A stretch of DNA of 64,000 nt from Rhizobium sp. 007 (GTDB taxonomy: Bacteria > Pseudomonadota > Alphaproteobacteria > Rhizobiales > Rhizobiaceae), in contig NZ_CP064190.1 in NCBI RefSeq assembly GCF_015353075.1, positions 61,047 to 125,046 of the forward strand, read 5' to 3'. This document shows, in pieces, positions 16,233 through 25,525 of the stretch. A program made the translations under genes and the position numbers. Positions within the stretch are counted from its first letter, which is position 1. Each line of letters opens with the position of its first letter. The notes beneath the pieces are model-generated. The model was not told where the DNA came from and ran no database searches. It was given only the letters and a program-made list of their open reading frames with translations.

Positions 16233-18250
16233 TGGCGACTTACCTTTCAGCAAAAAGGATTGAAAAAGCGATCCAGCAACTTGGTGATTCACGCGCCAAG
16301 AGAACGCCCCTGTTTGACTTTATGATCGTTAAACGCACGCTTGCCATAAAGGGCGCCAGTAGTGTTGCGATCGCCGAGTCAGAGCCGGCCTTTATCCAGG
16401 CGCTGGAGGAGATTGGCGCGGCCGGCCTGGGAGATGACGATCATTACTACTTCAACCCCCTCGCGCTGCTGGAAGCTGGGAAAACTGGCTATAGGCCACA
16501 ACGCTACCGTTCTAACGGCACGAACTCGACGATATCCGGTACCCCGTGGCGGGGAATAATTGACCTCAGCGACGAAAAGCCTCGCAAGGCCAGTCTTGCC
16601 CCGGGATACGATGCGCGGCTTCCCAAGCTGGTGCTATCCACGGACAAGCGGAAGCTTCTGCCGAACCTTACGGAGGCAGCCGTTTGTTTCTGGCGGGGCC
16701 AAGAACTCGATCCCTTGCTTGTCGAACTTTCGACCGACGCCGATCGCCTAAAGCGTTTGACGGATGAATTCGTAGCCAAAGTGGGCCTCACATCCGGCGA
16801 GATTAGCGCGGTTTTCGATAGTGCTGTGGACGCCAGTGGCACAGATGATGGAGGTCCCTTTGTAACGGCTCCACCCAGCCCGCAGGACTACCTGCCCGCC
16901 AAAACGCTGGCTGCAGGCGAGACCAAGGAGGAAAACCTATCAGAGGTTTCGTTCGGACTTGTCGCCGCGCTCGCAGCCAAGAATTTTGCGATTCTCACCG
17001 GCCCTTCTGGCACAGGCAAATCCCGCGCGGCGCTCAAACTCGCCGAGGGCTTGCAGCGCCACTATGCTGGCCAAGTTGAAGGTTCGATTTTCGAGTTAGT
17101 CGCTGTGGGACCGGACTGGACTTCACCGAAACGGCTTCTCGGTTTTCGCACCCCGTTCGGGAAGGAGCGGAAGCTTCCGGACGGCACATCGTCGCACGAG
17201 AGCTACGAGATTACGGACACTATCCGGCTTATCCTTCGTGCCAGTCATTCAGACGCGGCAGACATTCCGCATTTCCTCATCTTCGACGAGATGAATCTGT
17301 CCCATGTGGAGCGGTACTTCGCGCCCTTTCTGTCGCTAATTGAGGCCGCCAGCATTCTAGATGCAGAGAGCGGTATTTCGCTTATCGGCACGGACGATCT
17401 GAAGCTCATCGCCGCAGTCCTAGAAGCGGATAGCCCGGGCTGTCGAGAAGCGGCAGCAGCGACAGCCATGCTCGCAGAGGGGCGAGATTTTATACTGCCG
17501 GCGAACCTGTTCTTTGTTGGAACCGTCAACGTTGACGAAACAACCTATATGTTTTCCCCGAAGGTTTTGGACCGCGCGCATGTGATTGAGTTGGATGCGG
17601 AGCGTCCCAGCGGCTACCTCCTCGCTGCGAGCCGAACCGAACCGGGCGGTACCATCAACGTCGGTCAAGCTGACATTGCATTGAAACGGGGTATCGAGGC
17701 GCGCGAAACCCAAAAATATGCGGTGAGTAATCCCGCCACGATCTTGGATAACTTAACACATGCAGGGTTCACAGCAGCCGAACTGGAGCCTGTTCGCGAC
17801 GGTCTGGTGGTAGCTCTTGACGGAACTTATGACCTTATTTCGCCCGTTGGTTTTTCATTCGGTTATCGAATCTCTAAGGAGGTATTCATCTACATTGCAG
17901 AGTGGATGACTAACCGCCTGGCAGGTGGCGCCGATAAGGCGACGGTTCTGGCCAGCTGGCAGAATGCACTGGACCAAGCACTCTTGCAAAAAGTTCTGCC
18001 CAAGATTCATGGAAATCGGCGTACCTTGGGTGACAGTCTGCGTGCGCTCTCGGCGTTCTACGCGGGCAATGATGCAAGCTCGACCCCCAGCGCCAGCTAC
18101 ACGTTGGGGCTTGGGACTAAGGTAGAGATACCCGCTGCGCAAAAGCTGACGATCGCTGGTGCGGCCGATCAACTCCCTCGCTCCCGGCGAAAGTTGGATG
18201 CCATGCATGATCGTTTGCATGCGACCGGTTATGTGTCGTTCGTAAGCTGA
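16232..18250 (+). CDS. McrB-like AAA+ GTPase/ATPase of a restriction system
   Basis: A 672-residue protein. Residues 1-240 form an N-terminal domain without a family I can name, probably for DNA recognition. The AAA+ core has Walker A LTGPSGTGKSRAA near residue 257, Walker B HFLIFDEMNLSHVERYF near 348, and FFVGTVNVDETTYMFSPKVLDRA near 430, the McrB-type sensor region. GTG at 16232 overlaps the methyltransferase stop (TAGTG); a GTG 15 bases earlier is also in frame. McrB proteins translocate along DNA and drive an McrC nuclease. The McrC-like gene follows four bases later. Confidence 0.85.
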   Translation: MATYLSAKRIEKAIQQLGDSRAKRTPLFDFMIVKRTLAIKGASSVAIAESEPAFIQALEEIGAAGLGDDDHYYFNPLALLEAGKTGYRPQRYRSNGTNSTISGTPWRGIIDLSDEKPRKASLAPGYDARLPKLVLSTDKRKLLPNLTEAAVCFWRGQELDPLLVELSTDADRLKRLTDEFVAKVGLTSGEISAVFDSAVDASGTDDGGPFVTAPPSPQDYLPAKTLAAGETKEENLSEVSFGLVAALAAKNFAILTGPSGTGKSRAALKLAEGLQRHYAGQVEGSIFELVAVGPDWTSPKRLLGFRTPFGKERKLPDGTSSHESYEITDTIRLILRASHSDAADIPHFLIFDEMNLSHVERYFAPFLSLIEAASILDAESGISLIGTDDLKLIAAVLEADSPGCREAAAATAMLAEGRDFILPANLFFVGTVNVDETTYMFSPKVLDRAHVIELDAERPSGYLLAASRTEPGGTINVGQADIALKRGIEARETQKYAVSNPATILDNLTHAGFTAAELEPVRDGLVVALDGTYDLISPVGFSFGYRISKEVFIYIAEWMTNRLAGGADKATVLASWQNALDQALLQKVLPKIHGNRRTLGDSLRALSAFYAGNDASSTPSASYTLGLGTKVEIPAAQKLTIAGAADQLPRSRRKLDAMHDRLHATGYVSFVS

Positions 18251-18254
18251 CGCA

Positions 18255-20219
18255 ATGACCGTTCCTCTCCACAGAGTTCGCTTCTCATGGGGACCCAAAA
18301 CCCATCTCGAAATAGAATGGTCGAAAGGGCGCGGCCGGGAGATTCCTGACCTTCCCGACGTACCGCTCCTCGTTTTTGCGGAGGAAGAAGTCGATCCCGA
18401 CGACCATGCCGCGCGGGGCATCCCGCCAATATGCTGGCGGGGGGATACTCCTGTCCTGTTTGAGCGGTTTCAGCTCAGAGAGAACACCGAATATCTCATC
18501 GATGTGACGCTCCCGAAAACCATGGGCGAGCTTCTGACGAATAGCCCACGCCCGAAAGGTTGGCCGTTCAGAGAAAGGCTGGCGACAGTTTTTAGAAGCG
18601 ATCCGCCTCGCCGATGGCGGGAAAATGCCGACGGAAGCACAACGATTTCGGGGTTGCTGAGGCTACGGAGCCATGCAGGCATCCTGGACCTAAGCCTAGC
18701 GGAAAATGTGCCGCTGATCGCCGAGGTCGTTTGTCGCAAAATTGGATATCTTGACGAGTTTCGGGCTTTGCTGGACGAGGTAGCGGAGGAGTTCTCCGAG
18801 CTCCTCCTTCAATACGATAGCCCCGTGAGCGCATCGTTCAATCTGGCGGACGTGACGCCGGAAACGGAAGCGGCGCTTCTGTTTCAACTGCGTCATACGA
18901 TGGCAGAACGGAACCTTCCGGTTGCACTGGATGAGATCCGGCGCTCCTTTCATACCCGCTTGGATCAGTGGCGGGGGACAGAGGATATCGGGTCTGTGCA
19001 GGAACCCGATATTCCGGCTTTTATCGAGGAATTCGAGCCATCCGTTGTTGTGAAAGGCGGGCCCCTTGCTCAGCTTTTCCGGGGATACAGCCCCCGCGAA
19101 TTCCCGGTGATTGAAGCACGGGAAACCATTGACACTGCAGAGAACCGTTACGTCAAATTCTTTCTTGAGGAGCTACAGCTTATCGCCCAGCGGCTCGCAG
19201 GCAGCCTGTCGCGCAACGGAAGAACCGCTTCTCTCCGCGAAGTTGAAGACTGGATACATACCCTCGATGAAGAGATGTCTTCCGGGCAGTGGCGAAGGAT
19301 AGGCAATTTCCGAAGCTTTCCCTCGAATTCGCAGGTACTTCAGAAGCGTCGAGGGTATCGTGAAATTCTAAAGCTCGATCTTTCCTTGAGGATGAGCCTT
19401 GAGCTGCCTTGGAAGCGTGCGGAGCACCTGGCGGACGGATTGATCGGCGACATCCGTCCTGTGAGCGAGCTGTATGAATACTGGTGTTTCTTCCTTCTGC
19501 GGCGCACTTTGGCAGAACTTGCGGAAGCGGAATTGCCGAGCGACGGATCGCTAATCGATACAGCAGACGGCGGTTTACAGGTGCGCCTTCTCCGGGGCAA
19601 GCGCAGCCGGGTCAGCTACCTGTATCGACGGGACGCAACCCGCTCCCTCGAAATGAACCTGTTCTACAACCGTACTTTCCCGCGTCCGACTCGTGATCTC
19701 TCGATATGGTACGGCAGCTATACAGCCAAGTTCGACCCTGACTACAGCATCGAGATCATTGTCGAGGGGGAAGGTATCTCGCAGAGGCATTGGCTCCATT
19801 TTGACGCCAAATACCGGCTCGACTCTGTGGATCTCGGGGCGCTGTCCGCGATCGAGGAATTGCCTGATGAAGTTGAGGATGCCGACTATGAAAAGGAACT
19901 CGCCCGTGTCCACCGGCAGGACGACCTTTTCAAGATGCATACCTACCGGGATGGAATTCTCAGCAGTCGCGGTGCCTATATCCTCTTTCCTGGAGATGGA
20001 ACGTCAACCAGGCTTGCCGGTAAGCGAAAGAACCTCTTTGTGCGGCACCCATCAGCCTTCACCGGAAGCCCCGAGTATCTATTTCCTAGCGTTGGGGCAT
20101 TTGACCTTTGCCCGGGCAGGGATGGCGTTCAGCGACCGCTAATCAGGGAGTTCCTGAGGCAAGTCCTTGATGCTGTCTTCATGGGCACCCCTTATCAAGA
20201 GGAGGTTGGCCTGCTTTAA
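18255..20219 (+). CDS. McrC-like protein with DUF2357-type region and PD-(D/E)XK nuclease
   Basis: A 654-residue protein that starts four bases after the McrB-like stop. The N-terminal two thirds resemble DUF2357 proteins that pair with McrB ATPases (ENRYVKFFLEELQLIA, VSELYEYWCFFLLRRTL). The C-terminal region has a restriction-nuclease pattern: TAKFDPDYSIEI near residue 493 supplies the Asp and HWLHFDAKYRLD near 515 supplies the D-X-K. It is the probable DNA-cutting subunit activated by the upstream AAA+ protein. Codon use looks like its two upstream partners. Confidence 0.8.
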   Translation: MTVPLHRVRFSWGPKTHLEIEWSKGRGREIPDLPDVPLLVFAEEEVDPDDHAARGIPPICWRGDTPVLFERFQLRENTEYLIDVTLPKTMGELLTNSPRPKGWPFRERLATVFRSDPPRRWRENADGSTTISGLLRLRSHAGILDLSLAENVPLIAEVVCRKIGYLDEFRALLDEVAEEFSELLLQYDSPVSASFNLADVTPETEAALLFQLRHTMAERNLPVALDEIRRSFHTRLDQWRGTEDIGSVQEPDIPAFIEEFEPSVVVKGGPLAQLFRGYSPREFPVIEARETIDTAENRYVKFFLEELQLIAQRLAGSLSRNGRTASLREVEDWIHTLDEEMSSGQWRRIGNFRSFPSNSQVLQKRRGYREILKLDLSLRMSLELPWKRAEHLADGLIGDIRPVSELYEYWCFFLLRRTLAELAEAELPSDGSLIDTADGGLQVRLLRGKRSRVSYLYRRDATRSLEMNLFYNRTFPRPTRDLSIWYGSYTAKFDPDYSIEIIVEGEGISQRHWLHFDAKYRLDSVDLGALSAIEELPDEVEDADYEKELARVHRQDDLFKMHTYRDGILSSRGAYILFPGDGTSTRLAGKRKNLFVRHPSAFTGSPEYLFPSVGAFDLCPGRDGVQRPLIREFLRQVLDAVFMGTPYQEEVGLL

Positions 20220-20255
20220 GGGGTGTATACCTTCGCGAGAATCAGCTGCAATCGC

Positions 20256-20900
20256 TCAGTATGAGAGCCGTCGTACAGCCGTGAACGGCATAGGTGTCTT
20301 GTCTTCCCAGTTCTGCCCGACGATCTTAGTCTGACGAAGAGCCGAATACGCGATGGCGCCATTTGCCTCGAGTTCAGTCAGCATGACACCCATCTCATTG
20401 TTGAAGGCTAACTTGTCGGCAAATGAAGCTTCGTGACGGATATCCTGAACATCTCTGAGATAATCGAAGAGCGCCGCTGCCGTCTGCTTGGCGTCTTGGC
20501 TCAGCTCGTCCTCCATATGGAGCAACAACCCCGTCGAGATGTCTGCGAGCCCGAGGGCATCGCCGCTTTGGACACGGGTTACAGGCAGGCGCATATGATC
20601 CGGAAACTGTTTCTCCATCGACTCCGGGCTCGTGCCGTTTATCTCTCCGAGGATCTTATGGACCGACGTAATGAAGTCGGGGGTATCGAATATGTCGGGG
20701 TTCTCATAACCAAGGCCGCGCGCAAGTGCCCGACGGGTAGTAACGCTGGCTGCGTTGCCGGCTTCCACGCGCTGGATCGTTCTTACGTCCAGACCGGCGT
20801 TTTCCGCGACGGCCTCCTGTGACCAATTAAACGTTTCGCGGATGCATTTAACCCAGAATCCGAGAACTTTCGGATCCAGCCTCGTCGCGTTGATTGTCAT
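20256..20900 (-). CDS. XRE-family transcriptional regulator
   Basis: Helix-turn-helix at residues 10-60 (WVKCIRETFNWSQEAVAENAGLDVRTIQRVEAGNAAS split between WVKCIRETFNWSQEA and AGLDVRTIQRVEAG). The remaining 150 residues are unassigned. ATG at 20900 preferred because the helix-turn-helix begins right after it; longer in-frame extensions look non-coding. It is convergent with the restriction operon. Confidence 0.75.
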   Translation of the reverse strand: MTINATRLDPKVLGFWVKCIRETFNWSQEAVAENAGLDVRTIQRVEAGNAASVTTRRALARGLGYENPDIFDTPDFITSVHKILGEINGTSPESMEKQFPDHMRLPVTRVQSGDALGLADISTGLLLHMEDELSQDAKQTAAALFDYLRDVQDIRHEASFADKLAFNNEMGVMLTELEANGAIAYSALRQTKIVGQNWEDKTPMPFTAVRRLSY

Positions 20901-21300
20901 GTAAGGAAGCCTTTCGATTGTGTGATTTAAGGCCACCATAGCTTCTGTCCCGATGCCGCAACACGACACCACTACGACAGTTGCCCGACTGATGCTATGA
21001 AATCTGAAACTCGGGTTATGCGACGAGGCATTGTCTGCAGGATTGCGGGCAAGCTCGCGCGAGAGCGGGTTAAGGACAGTCACGGACGTTCTTACGTCTG
21101 CTTGAGACGCATCAAGGAGGCTTGACTGGGCATTCGCATTTGCTCACAGTAGCAGTGGCCTTAGCGCACAGGCCGGTGTGCCCACCCATGCGAAGCAATG
21201 ACAGTGCGTCGATTCTGGTCAACTTTGAACCGGTCCCGATTGGGCGGATTTGACTAGCAGTGGGCACATGGTCGGATCCGTGTCTTTCAGGAATTGGATC

Positions 21301-22092
21301 ATGGCTACGGCAGAATCCCTCGACTTCATCAGGGCCCTTTCGAAGAAGCTCGCACGCGCGCGACGTATTAAGCAATTCGTTGCTCTCGACGAGACTGCCC
21401 AGCAAATGGGCTATCCACACTGGAACGCTCTAACGTCAGCTCACAAGAAGGGGTGGCGACCGAGTTTGGCGCAGATCGACGTAATAAGGGCGATCGTCGA
21501 CGCCGTGAACCCTCTAAAAGCCCAAGAATCTGCCACCGCGGGTTTGGACGCACTTTGCTCCGTGCCAGGTACTACGATAGTTGCCTCGATCGCCAGAGAT
21601 CCCGCTGACCCCTTCTCGGCCGACGAGATACTGGGCGAACTCGATGGCCACAAATTTAGTCTCAGCGTCGACTGTGACGATGTGTTCATGCAAGGCCGCG
21701 GATGGCGGGTAGTTGTTCCCGAGGCGCCGTCAGCGACACCCGAAACCAGTGTTACCGATAGGCGGATTAAGTCGAACCCAATCCTGAACGAGGGCTTTGT
21801 AGAAAAGGCCCTCAGGGTAGCCCAGATCCGCGCTGAGCAGGTGCGCGCCCGGATTGCATCGGACTGGCCCCGCCGATCAACGGTGCCTGACGCCAATGGA
21901 AAAGTGCAGCACCCGTTATTCGAGTCATGTTCCGATCGGTGGTTCTGCTTCCATTGCGATCAGGTAATTACCGGGACACAGATCTCCAAAAACCTTTGGC
22001 ACTGCCCCGCCTGCAGCGCCTCGCCGATCGACATCCAACCAGCGGATGAACGGGTGGCCTGGCACAATGAGGGGTGTGTCGAAGCTCAATGA
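21301..22092 (+). CDS. glyoxalase-superfamily-like protein with a zinc-binding tail
   Basis: A 263-residue protein. The N-terminus (LSKKLARARRIKQFVALDE ... MGYPHWNAL) matches a short module found in plasmid and phage proteins annotated as glyoxalase superfamily, although no glyoxalase fold is obvious. Near the C-terminus CFHCDQ ... WHCPACS forms a probable zinc ribbon. ATG at 21301 chosen over an upstream in-frame start at 21250. No role can be assigned. Confidence 0.55.
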   Translation: MATAESLDFIRALSKKLARARRIKQFVALDETAQQMGYPHWNALTSAHKKGWRPSLAQIDVIRAIVDAVNPLKAQESATAGLDALCSVPGTTIVASIARDPADPFSADEILGELDGHKFSLSVDCDDVFMQGRGWRVVVPEAPSATPETSVTDRRIKSNPILNEGFVEKALRVAQIRAEQVRARIASDWPRRSTVPDANGKVQHPLFESCSDRWFCFHCDQVITGTQISKNLWHCPACSASPIDIQPADERVAWHNEGCVEAQ

Positions 22093-22230
22093 AGCTTGGC
22101 ACTTAGGCCGTGGTAGCGTCGGTTTCCGTCGCCGCTGCCGCGGCCCAAAACGCTCGCTTCGCCACCGCCGATAAAGTCGGCAGCACTGTGGTCTGAGCAC
22201 ATCATTGTGCAGTCGGCATAAGAAGGGGAC

Positions 22231-22794
22231 TCAGGAGACCGATGCGAGCCAATCGCGAGGGTCTTCCAAGACGGAATTCATCTCATTGGCGTTCAGAGTG
22301 CCCCGTGTGGCGATCAGGTAAGCCGCCATATAGGTGAGCTTTTGCCTTGATTCCCGATTGGTCCGCGGCAAGTAATTGACGATCGCCAGCCGGCCAACTT
22401 CTTCGTCTCGCGCGACGTCCAACAGTCCTTTTGCATCGGCGACGCTCGCAACGCCACCAACTGTCCTGCGTTCATCCAATACGCGAATGGCATCCGCAGC
22501 CGCCATTTGCGCCGCGATATGCCGATCCATCAACTCACCAAGGGAAACCGCAGTTTCCGCGCTATTCTCTTCTTTGTGTCCGGTCCCACCCGAAGGCCTC
22601 ACGATTTCCACATTAGAAATACCAGTCAAAGCCGTGCAAAAGCCTGAAGAAAAGTATCCCCTACTACGGGACCGAAGCGAATCCGAAATTAACATCCCAA
22701 AACCCACCTGTTGTCCGCACCAATTTGAAGGCGCCACTACGTTGCATTTAAACGCATTGATTGAGGACGAAGGCACGATAGGGTAAGAAATCAA
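22231..22794 (-). CDS. hypothetical protein
   Basis: Up to 187 residues, but the part after residue 62 (VEIVRPSGGTGHKEEN onward) is more protein-like than the beginning, so a GTG start at 22611 giving about 126 residues is likely. It is alanine-rich and helical with no recognised domain. It is divergent from the membrane protein gene at 22828; the short region between them has a repeated AAACGAAACC. Confidence 0.4.
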   Translation of the reverse strand: MISYPIVPSSSINAFKCNVVAPSNWCGQQVGFGMLISDSLRSRSRGYFSSGFCTALTGISNVEIVRPSGGTGHKEENSAETAVSLGELMDRHIAAQMAAADAIRVLDERRTVGGVASVADAKGLLDVARDEEVGRLAIVNYLPRTNRESRQKLTYMAAYLIATRGTLNANEMNSVLEDPRDWLASVS

Positions 22795-22827
22795 ACGAAA
22801 CCAAACGAAACCAGAGCTCGCAAGCCC

Positions 22828-24417
22828 TTGTTAAAAAATGGAAAGTTTTTTCTCCCTCCGCCGAAGGACGGGAGCGATTTCAAAGAATTATTCAAGCGAT
22901 TAGCCGTGGCGGGAGCAGGGCGACCATTGGGCAGCGATGGTTTTCCTGCAGGGCCATGGACGCCCGAGCTTCTTGCAGAGGCGATTTCACATATAGATTC
23001 CAACCGGATTGGGGTCGATCTTCGAACGGTGCAGCTTTGGTTTCAAGAAAACGAGAAGGGGATTAGCACTGCCAACATTCGTTGGCTGGCAAGGATTTTT
23101 GGGTGCGATGATCCGGTGGCAACCAGCGAATGGCAGATGGAGCTTGGTGCGGCGCAATCTCGGTTAACGGCCAAGAGACGAGATTTGAAGAAATCAGGGG
23201 CCGGCGCTGCGCTCGCGGTTCCAGAAATGTCATGGACTGCAACCGTGGAGGATGACACAGAGTCCCGGGCAGAGCTGGCCATAGAGAGTGATGCCAAGTG
23301 GCCGAATCGGCGTTTCAGTTTGGCAATGAGATCGGAAGCGCTTTTTACCCGCGGATCTCCCTTGAATTTGCCGGCGTCGGTATTTGCCGGTGCCACCGCT
23401 CTTGGCTTTTTGTCGTACATCACGGGTATTCACAGCGCCACTTACGTCCGGGCGGATGGCGTCGTGAAGCAGGTTGGGTTTCTTTGGGCACCGAATTGGA
23501 CATTCCTCTTCATGGTGCTTCTACCACTGTTTCTTGCGATCGTAACAGAGCTGTTGGTCTTCTGGAAATACGAAGCGCGCTTAAAGCTTATGGCCCAGGG
23601 CACCCGTATGAAAAGCGAAAATGCTTGGGCGCGAAACGTCGAAGCTTCTTCGTATACATATTGGGCGGTTTTCTTGATTTGTGTATTGTTCGCCGGTCTT
23701 TTTCAGTGGATCGGCGTGTGCTTGATCCCATTGATCAACGGTGGTGATGACTACGCGACGAGTTGGGGCACGTTGGCTATTGTGCGCCCTGAAGTTATAT
23801 CGGTGCCAATGTCGATTGTGTTCACGGCTCTCGCATATCTATACATGTGCCTGTGCTTTTACCTGTTCTTCGCTGGTCTCATTTTGCTTCACACGGTGGT
23901 CCATGATCTTTGGAAAACTGGAGAGACAGCGAAGACCCGACCGGAGGTGGAATCTCGACACGAGCTCGATGAACTTGGCCTCAGGGTGATGCGCGGAATT
24001 TTTCGGTGCACTGTTTTGGGTGTTTTGGTCGCCATATGCATGAAGGCCCAAAGCTCTTACCTGACATCGAATGGAGAGAACATCGTGGACTGGTTGCTCG
24101 GCGATATGTCATCAGCGCTGTATGAGCATAAAGATGTTAGCAACGGGTTCAGCTATAGAATGCCGACACACTACAGCAGCCTTCTTGTCGCTATTTCAAC
24201 CTGTGTTGTCTTTCTCATTGCTACCATCCGTTTAAGCGCGGGCCGTCGATATCCTATGCTTTTGTGGAAGATGTCGGCGGTTGTAGGGTTGCTCGTTGCT
24301 GCCTACCTCCTGATCGGTGCATTTGCTGGCTTTTCGATCCTCTTGGGCATCGGAACGCTGCTCGGGATATACGGCCTCTGTGATCCAGGGTTCGGGCATA
24401 GCGAACGAGTGAGGTAG
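22828..24417 (+). CDS. polytopic membrane protein with a cytoplasmic N-terminal DNA-binding-like domain
   Basis: A 529-residue protein. Residues 1-110 are soluble and resemble a regulator or helix-turn-helix module (GVDLRTVQLWFQENEKGIST, NIRWLARIFGCDDP). From about residue 190 there are seven or eight hydrophobic segments, for example FLFMVLLPLFLAIVTELLVF, WAVFLICVLFAGLFQWIGV, SIVFTALAYLYMCLCFYLF and LLVAAYLLIGAFAGFSILLG. A TTG start at 22828 is used because the N-terminal domain needs it. The alpha/beta hydrolase at 24427 follows ten bases later, so they are co-transcribed. I cannot name a transporter family; membrane-tethered regulation is as likely as transport. Confidence 0.65.
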   Translation: MLKNGKFFLPPPKDGSDFKELFKRLAVAGAGRPLGSDGFPAGPWTPELLAEAISHIDSNRIGVDLRTVQLWFQENEKGISTANIRWLARIFGCDDPVATSEWQMELGAAQSRLTAKRRDLKKSGAGAALAVPEMSWTATVEDDTESRAELAIESDAKWPNRRFSLAMRSEALFTRGSPLNLPASVFAGATALGFLSYITGIHSATYVRADGVVKQVGFLWAPNWTFLFMVLLPLFLAIVTELLVFWKYEARLKLMAQGTRMKSENAWARNVEASSYTYWAVFLICVLFAGLFQWIGVCLIPLINGGDDYATSWGTLAIVRPEVISVPMSIVFTALAYLYMCLCFYLFFAGLILLHTVVHDLWKTGETAKTRPEVESRHELDELGLRVMRGIFRCTVLGVLVAICMKAQSSYLTSNGENIVDWLLGDMSSALYEHKDVSNGFSYRMPTHYSSLLVAISTCVVFLIATIRLSAGRRYPMLLWKMSAVVGLLVAAYLLIGAFAGFSILLGIGTLLGIYGLCDPGFGHSERVR

Positions 24418-24426
24418 GAAATCAGA

Positions 24427-25449
24427 GTGTATCATAGTTGGCTTGATCGTTGGGATGAGCGGCGGGCGCGGCGCGGCGAAGAGGGGAAGGAGAGAACGGC
24501 CGTCGTCCTTGACGCGGAACGCGCCTTTCCAGGCGCCAAGAAGATAACAAGTCTCGAGGAGTTTTGTGTTCTTGCGGATCATGCAGTGGCTGATCCAGCC
24601 TTCTTCGATGAGCCGAGTGGGAGCGATCAAGGCTTTCAAAGGCAAGACGGGTGGCTGAAATTTTCATCGGGCATCTCAACTGACATTGAGGAGAACGATG
24701 TCGTCTGGGCGAAAATCACAGAAAGCGGGTCGTTTGATCAGGCATTGGTGATTTTTCACCACTGGAATGCGAGGTCCCGAAATCGACAGATTGCCAGCTT
24801 TTTCTCGAGGAACGGCATCACGGTCGTCGAGATTGCTATGCCCTATCACTTCGAGCGCAGCCGTCCTGGTTCCCTGCACGCCGATTACATGCTTAGCGCC
24901 AACCTTGGTCGAACGATCCAATCCGTAAGGCAGGCCGTATTGGATGGGCGAAAGGTCATTCGTTGGTTAAAGGGCGAAGGCTATCGAGACATTTCGGTTC
25001 TCGGTATGAGCTTGGGTTCCTGGGTCGCTGGATCGATCGCAGCGCTCGACCCAGCTGTGTCAAAAGTCTCGTTATTTCTGACGGCGGGGAGTCTGGCCGA
25101 TATGGTATGGACGGGTCGCGCGACACGAGCGATACGCGACAGCCTTGAGGCTGAAATTGATCTTACCGGTCTCCGAAGGGCTTGGGGGCCGCTTAACCTG
25201 GAGAATTACGCGCATCGTCTGGCGCGACCGGATCTCGATCTTCACGTTGTGATAGCGAAGAGAGATAAAGTGGTGCTGCCAGAGCTGTCGGAGAGGTTCA
25301 TACAGAGGCTGAAGGACGTCGGAGCTAGGCCAAATATCTTGGAATTAAACTGTGGTCACTATTCACTCGCCATGCCACCCTACATTTTGTTGGCCGGTCT
25401 GAGCTTGAAGCGGTTTCTATCGTGTACTGACAAGGCCCGGCGAACATGA
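24427..25449 (+). CDS. alpha/beta hydrolase
   Basis: A 340-residue protein with an alpha/beta hydrolase core from about residue 110. The nucleophile elbow is GMSLGSWVAGS near residue 197; candidate acid and base are the Asp in IAKRDKVVLP and the His in LNCGHYSLA near the C-terminus, in the right order. HHWNARSRNRQ replaces the usual HG oxyanion motif, as in the broad ABHD18-like group. GTG start. Probably works with the membrane protein immediately upstream. Substrate unknown. Confidence 0.75.
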   Translation: MYHSWLDRWDERRARRGEEGKERTAVVLDAERAFPGAKKITSLEEFCVLADHAVADPAFFDEPSGSDQGFQRQDGWLKFSSGISTDIEENDVVWAKITESGSFDQALVIFHHWNARSRNRQIASFFSRNGITVVEIAMPYHFERSRPGSLHADYMLSANLGRTIQSVRQAVLDGRKVIRWLKGEGYRDISVLGMSLGSWVAGSIAALDPAVSKVSLFLTAGSLADMVWTGRATRAIRDSLEAEIDLTGLRRAWGPLNLENYAHRLARPDLDLHVVIAKRDKVVLPELSERFIQRLKDVGARPNILELNCGHYSLAMPPYILLAGLSLKRFLSCTDKARRT

Positions 25450-25525
25450 GCTGGGCGTCGCGCGTCCGTTTAGGCCGCGGACTTTCATATGGATACTTTA
25501 AGCAAATGCTGTTGAAATAGACGGT

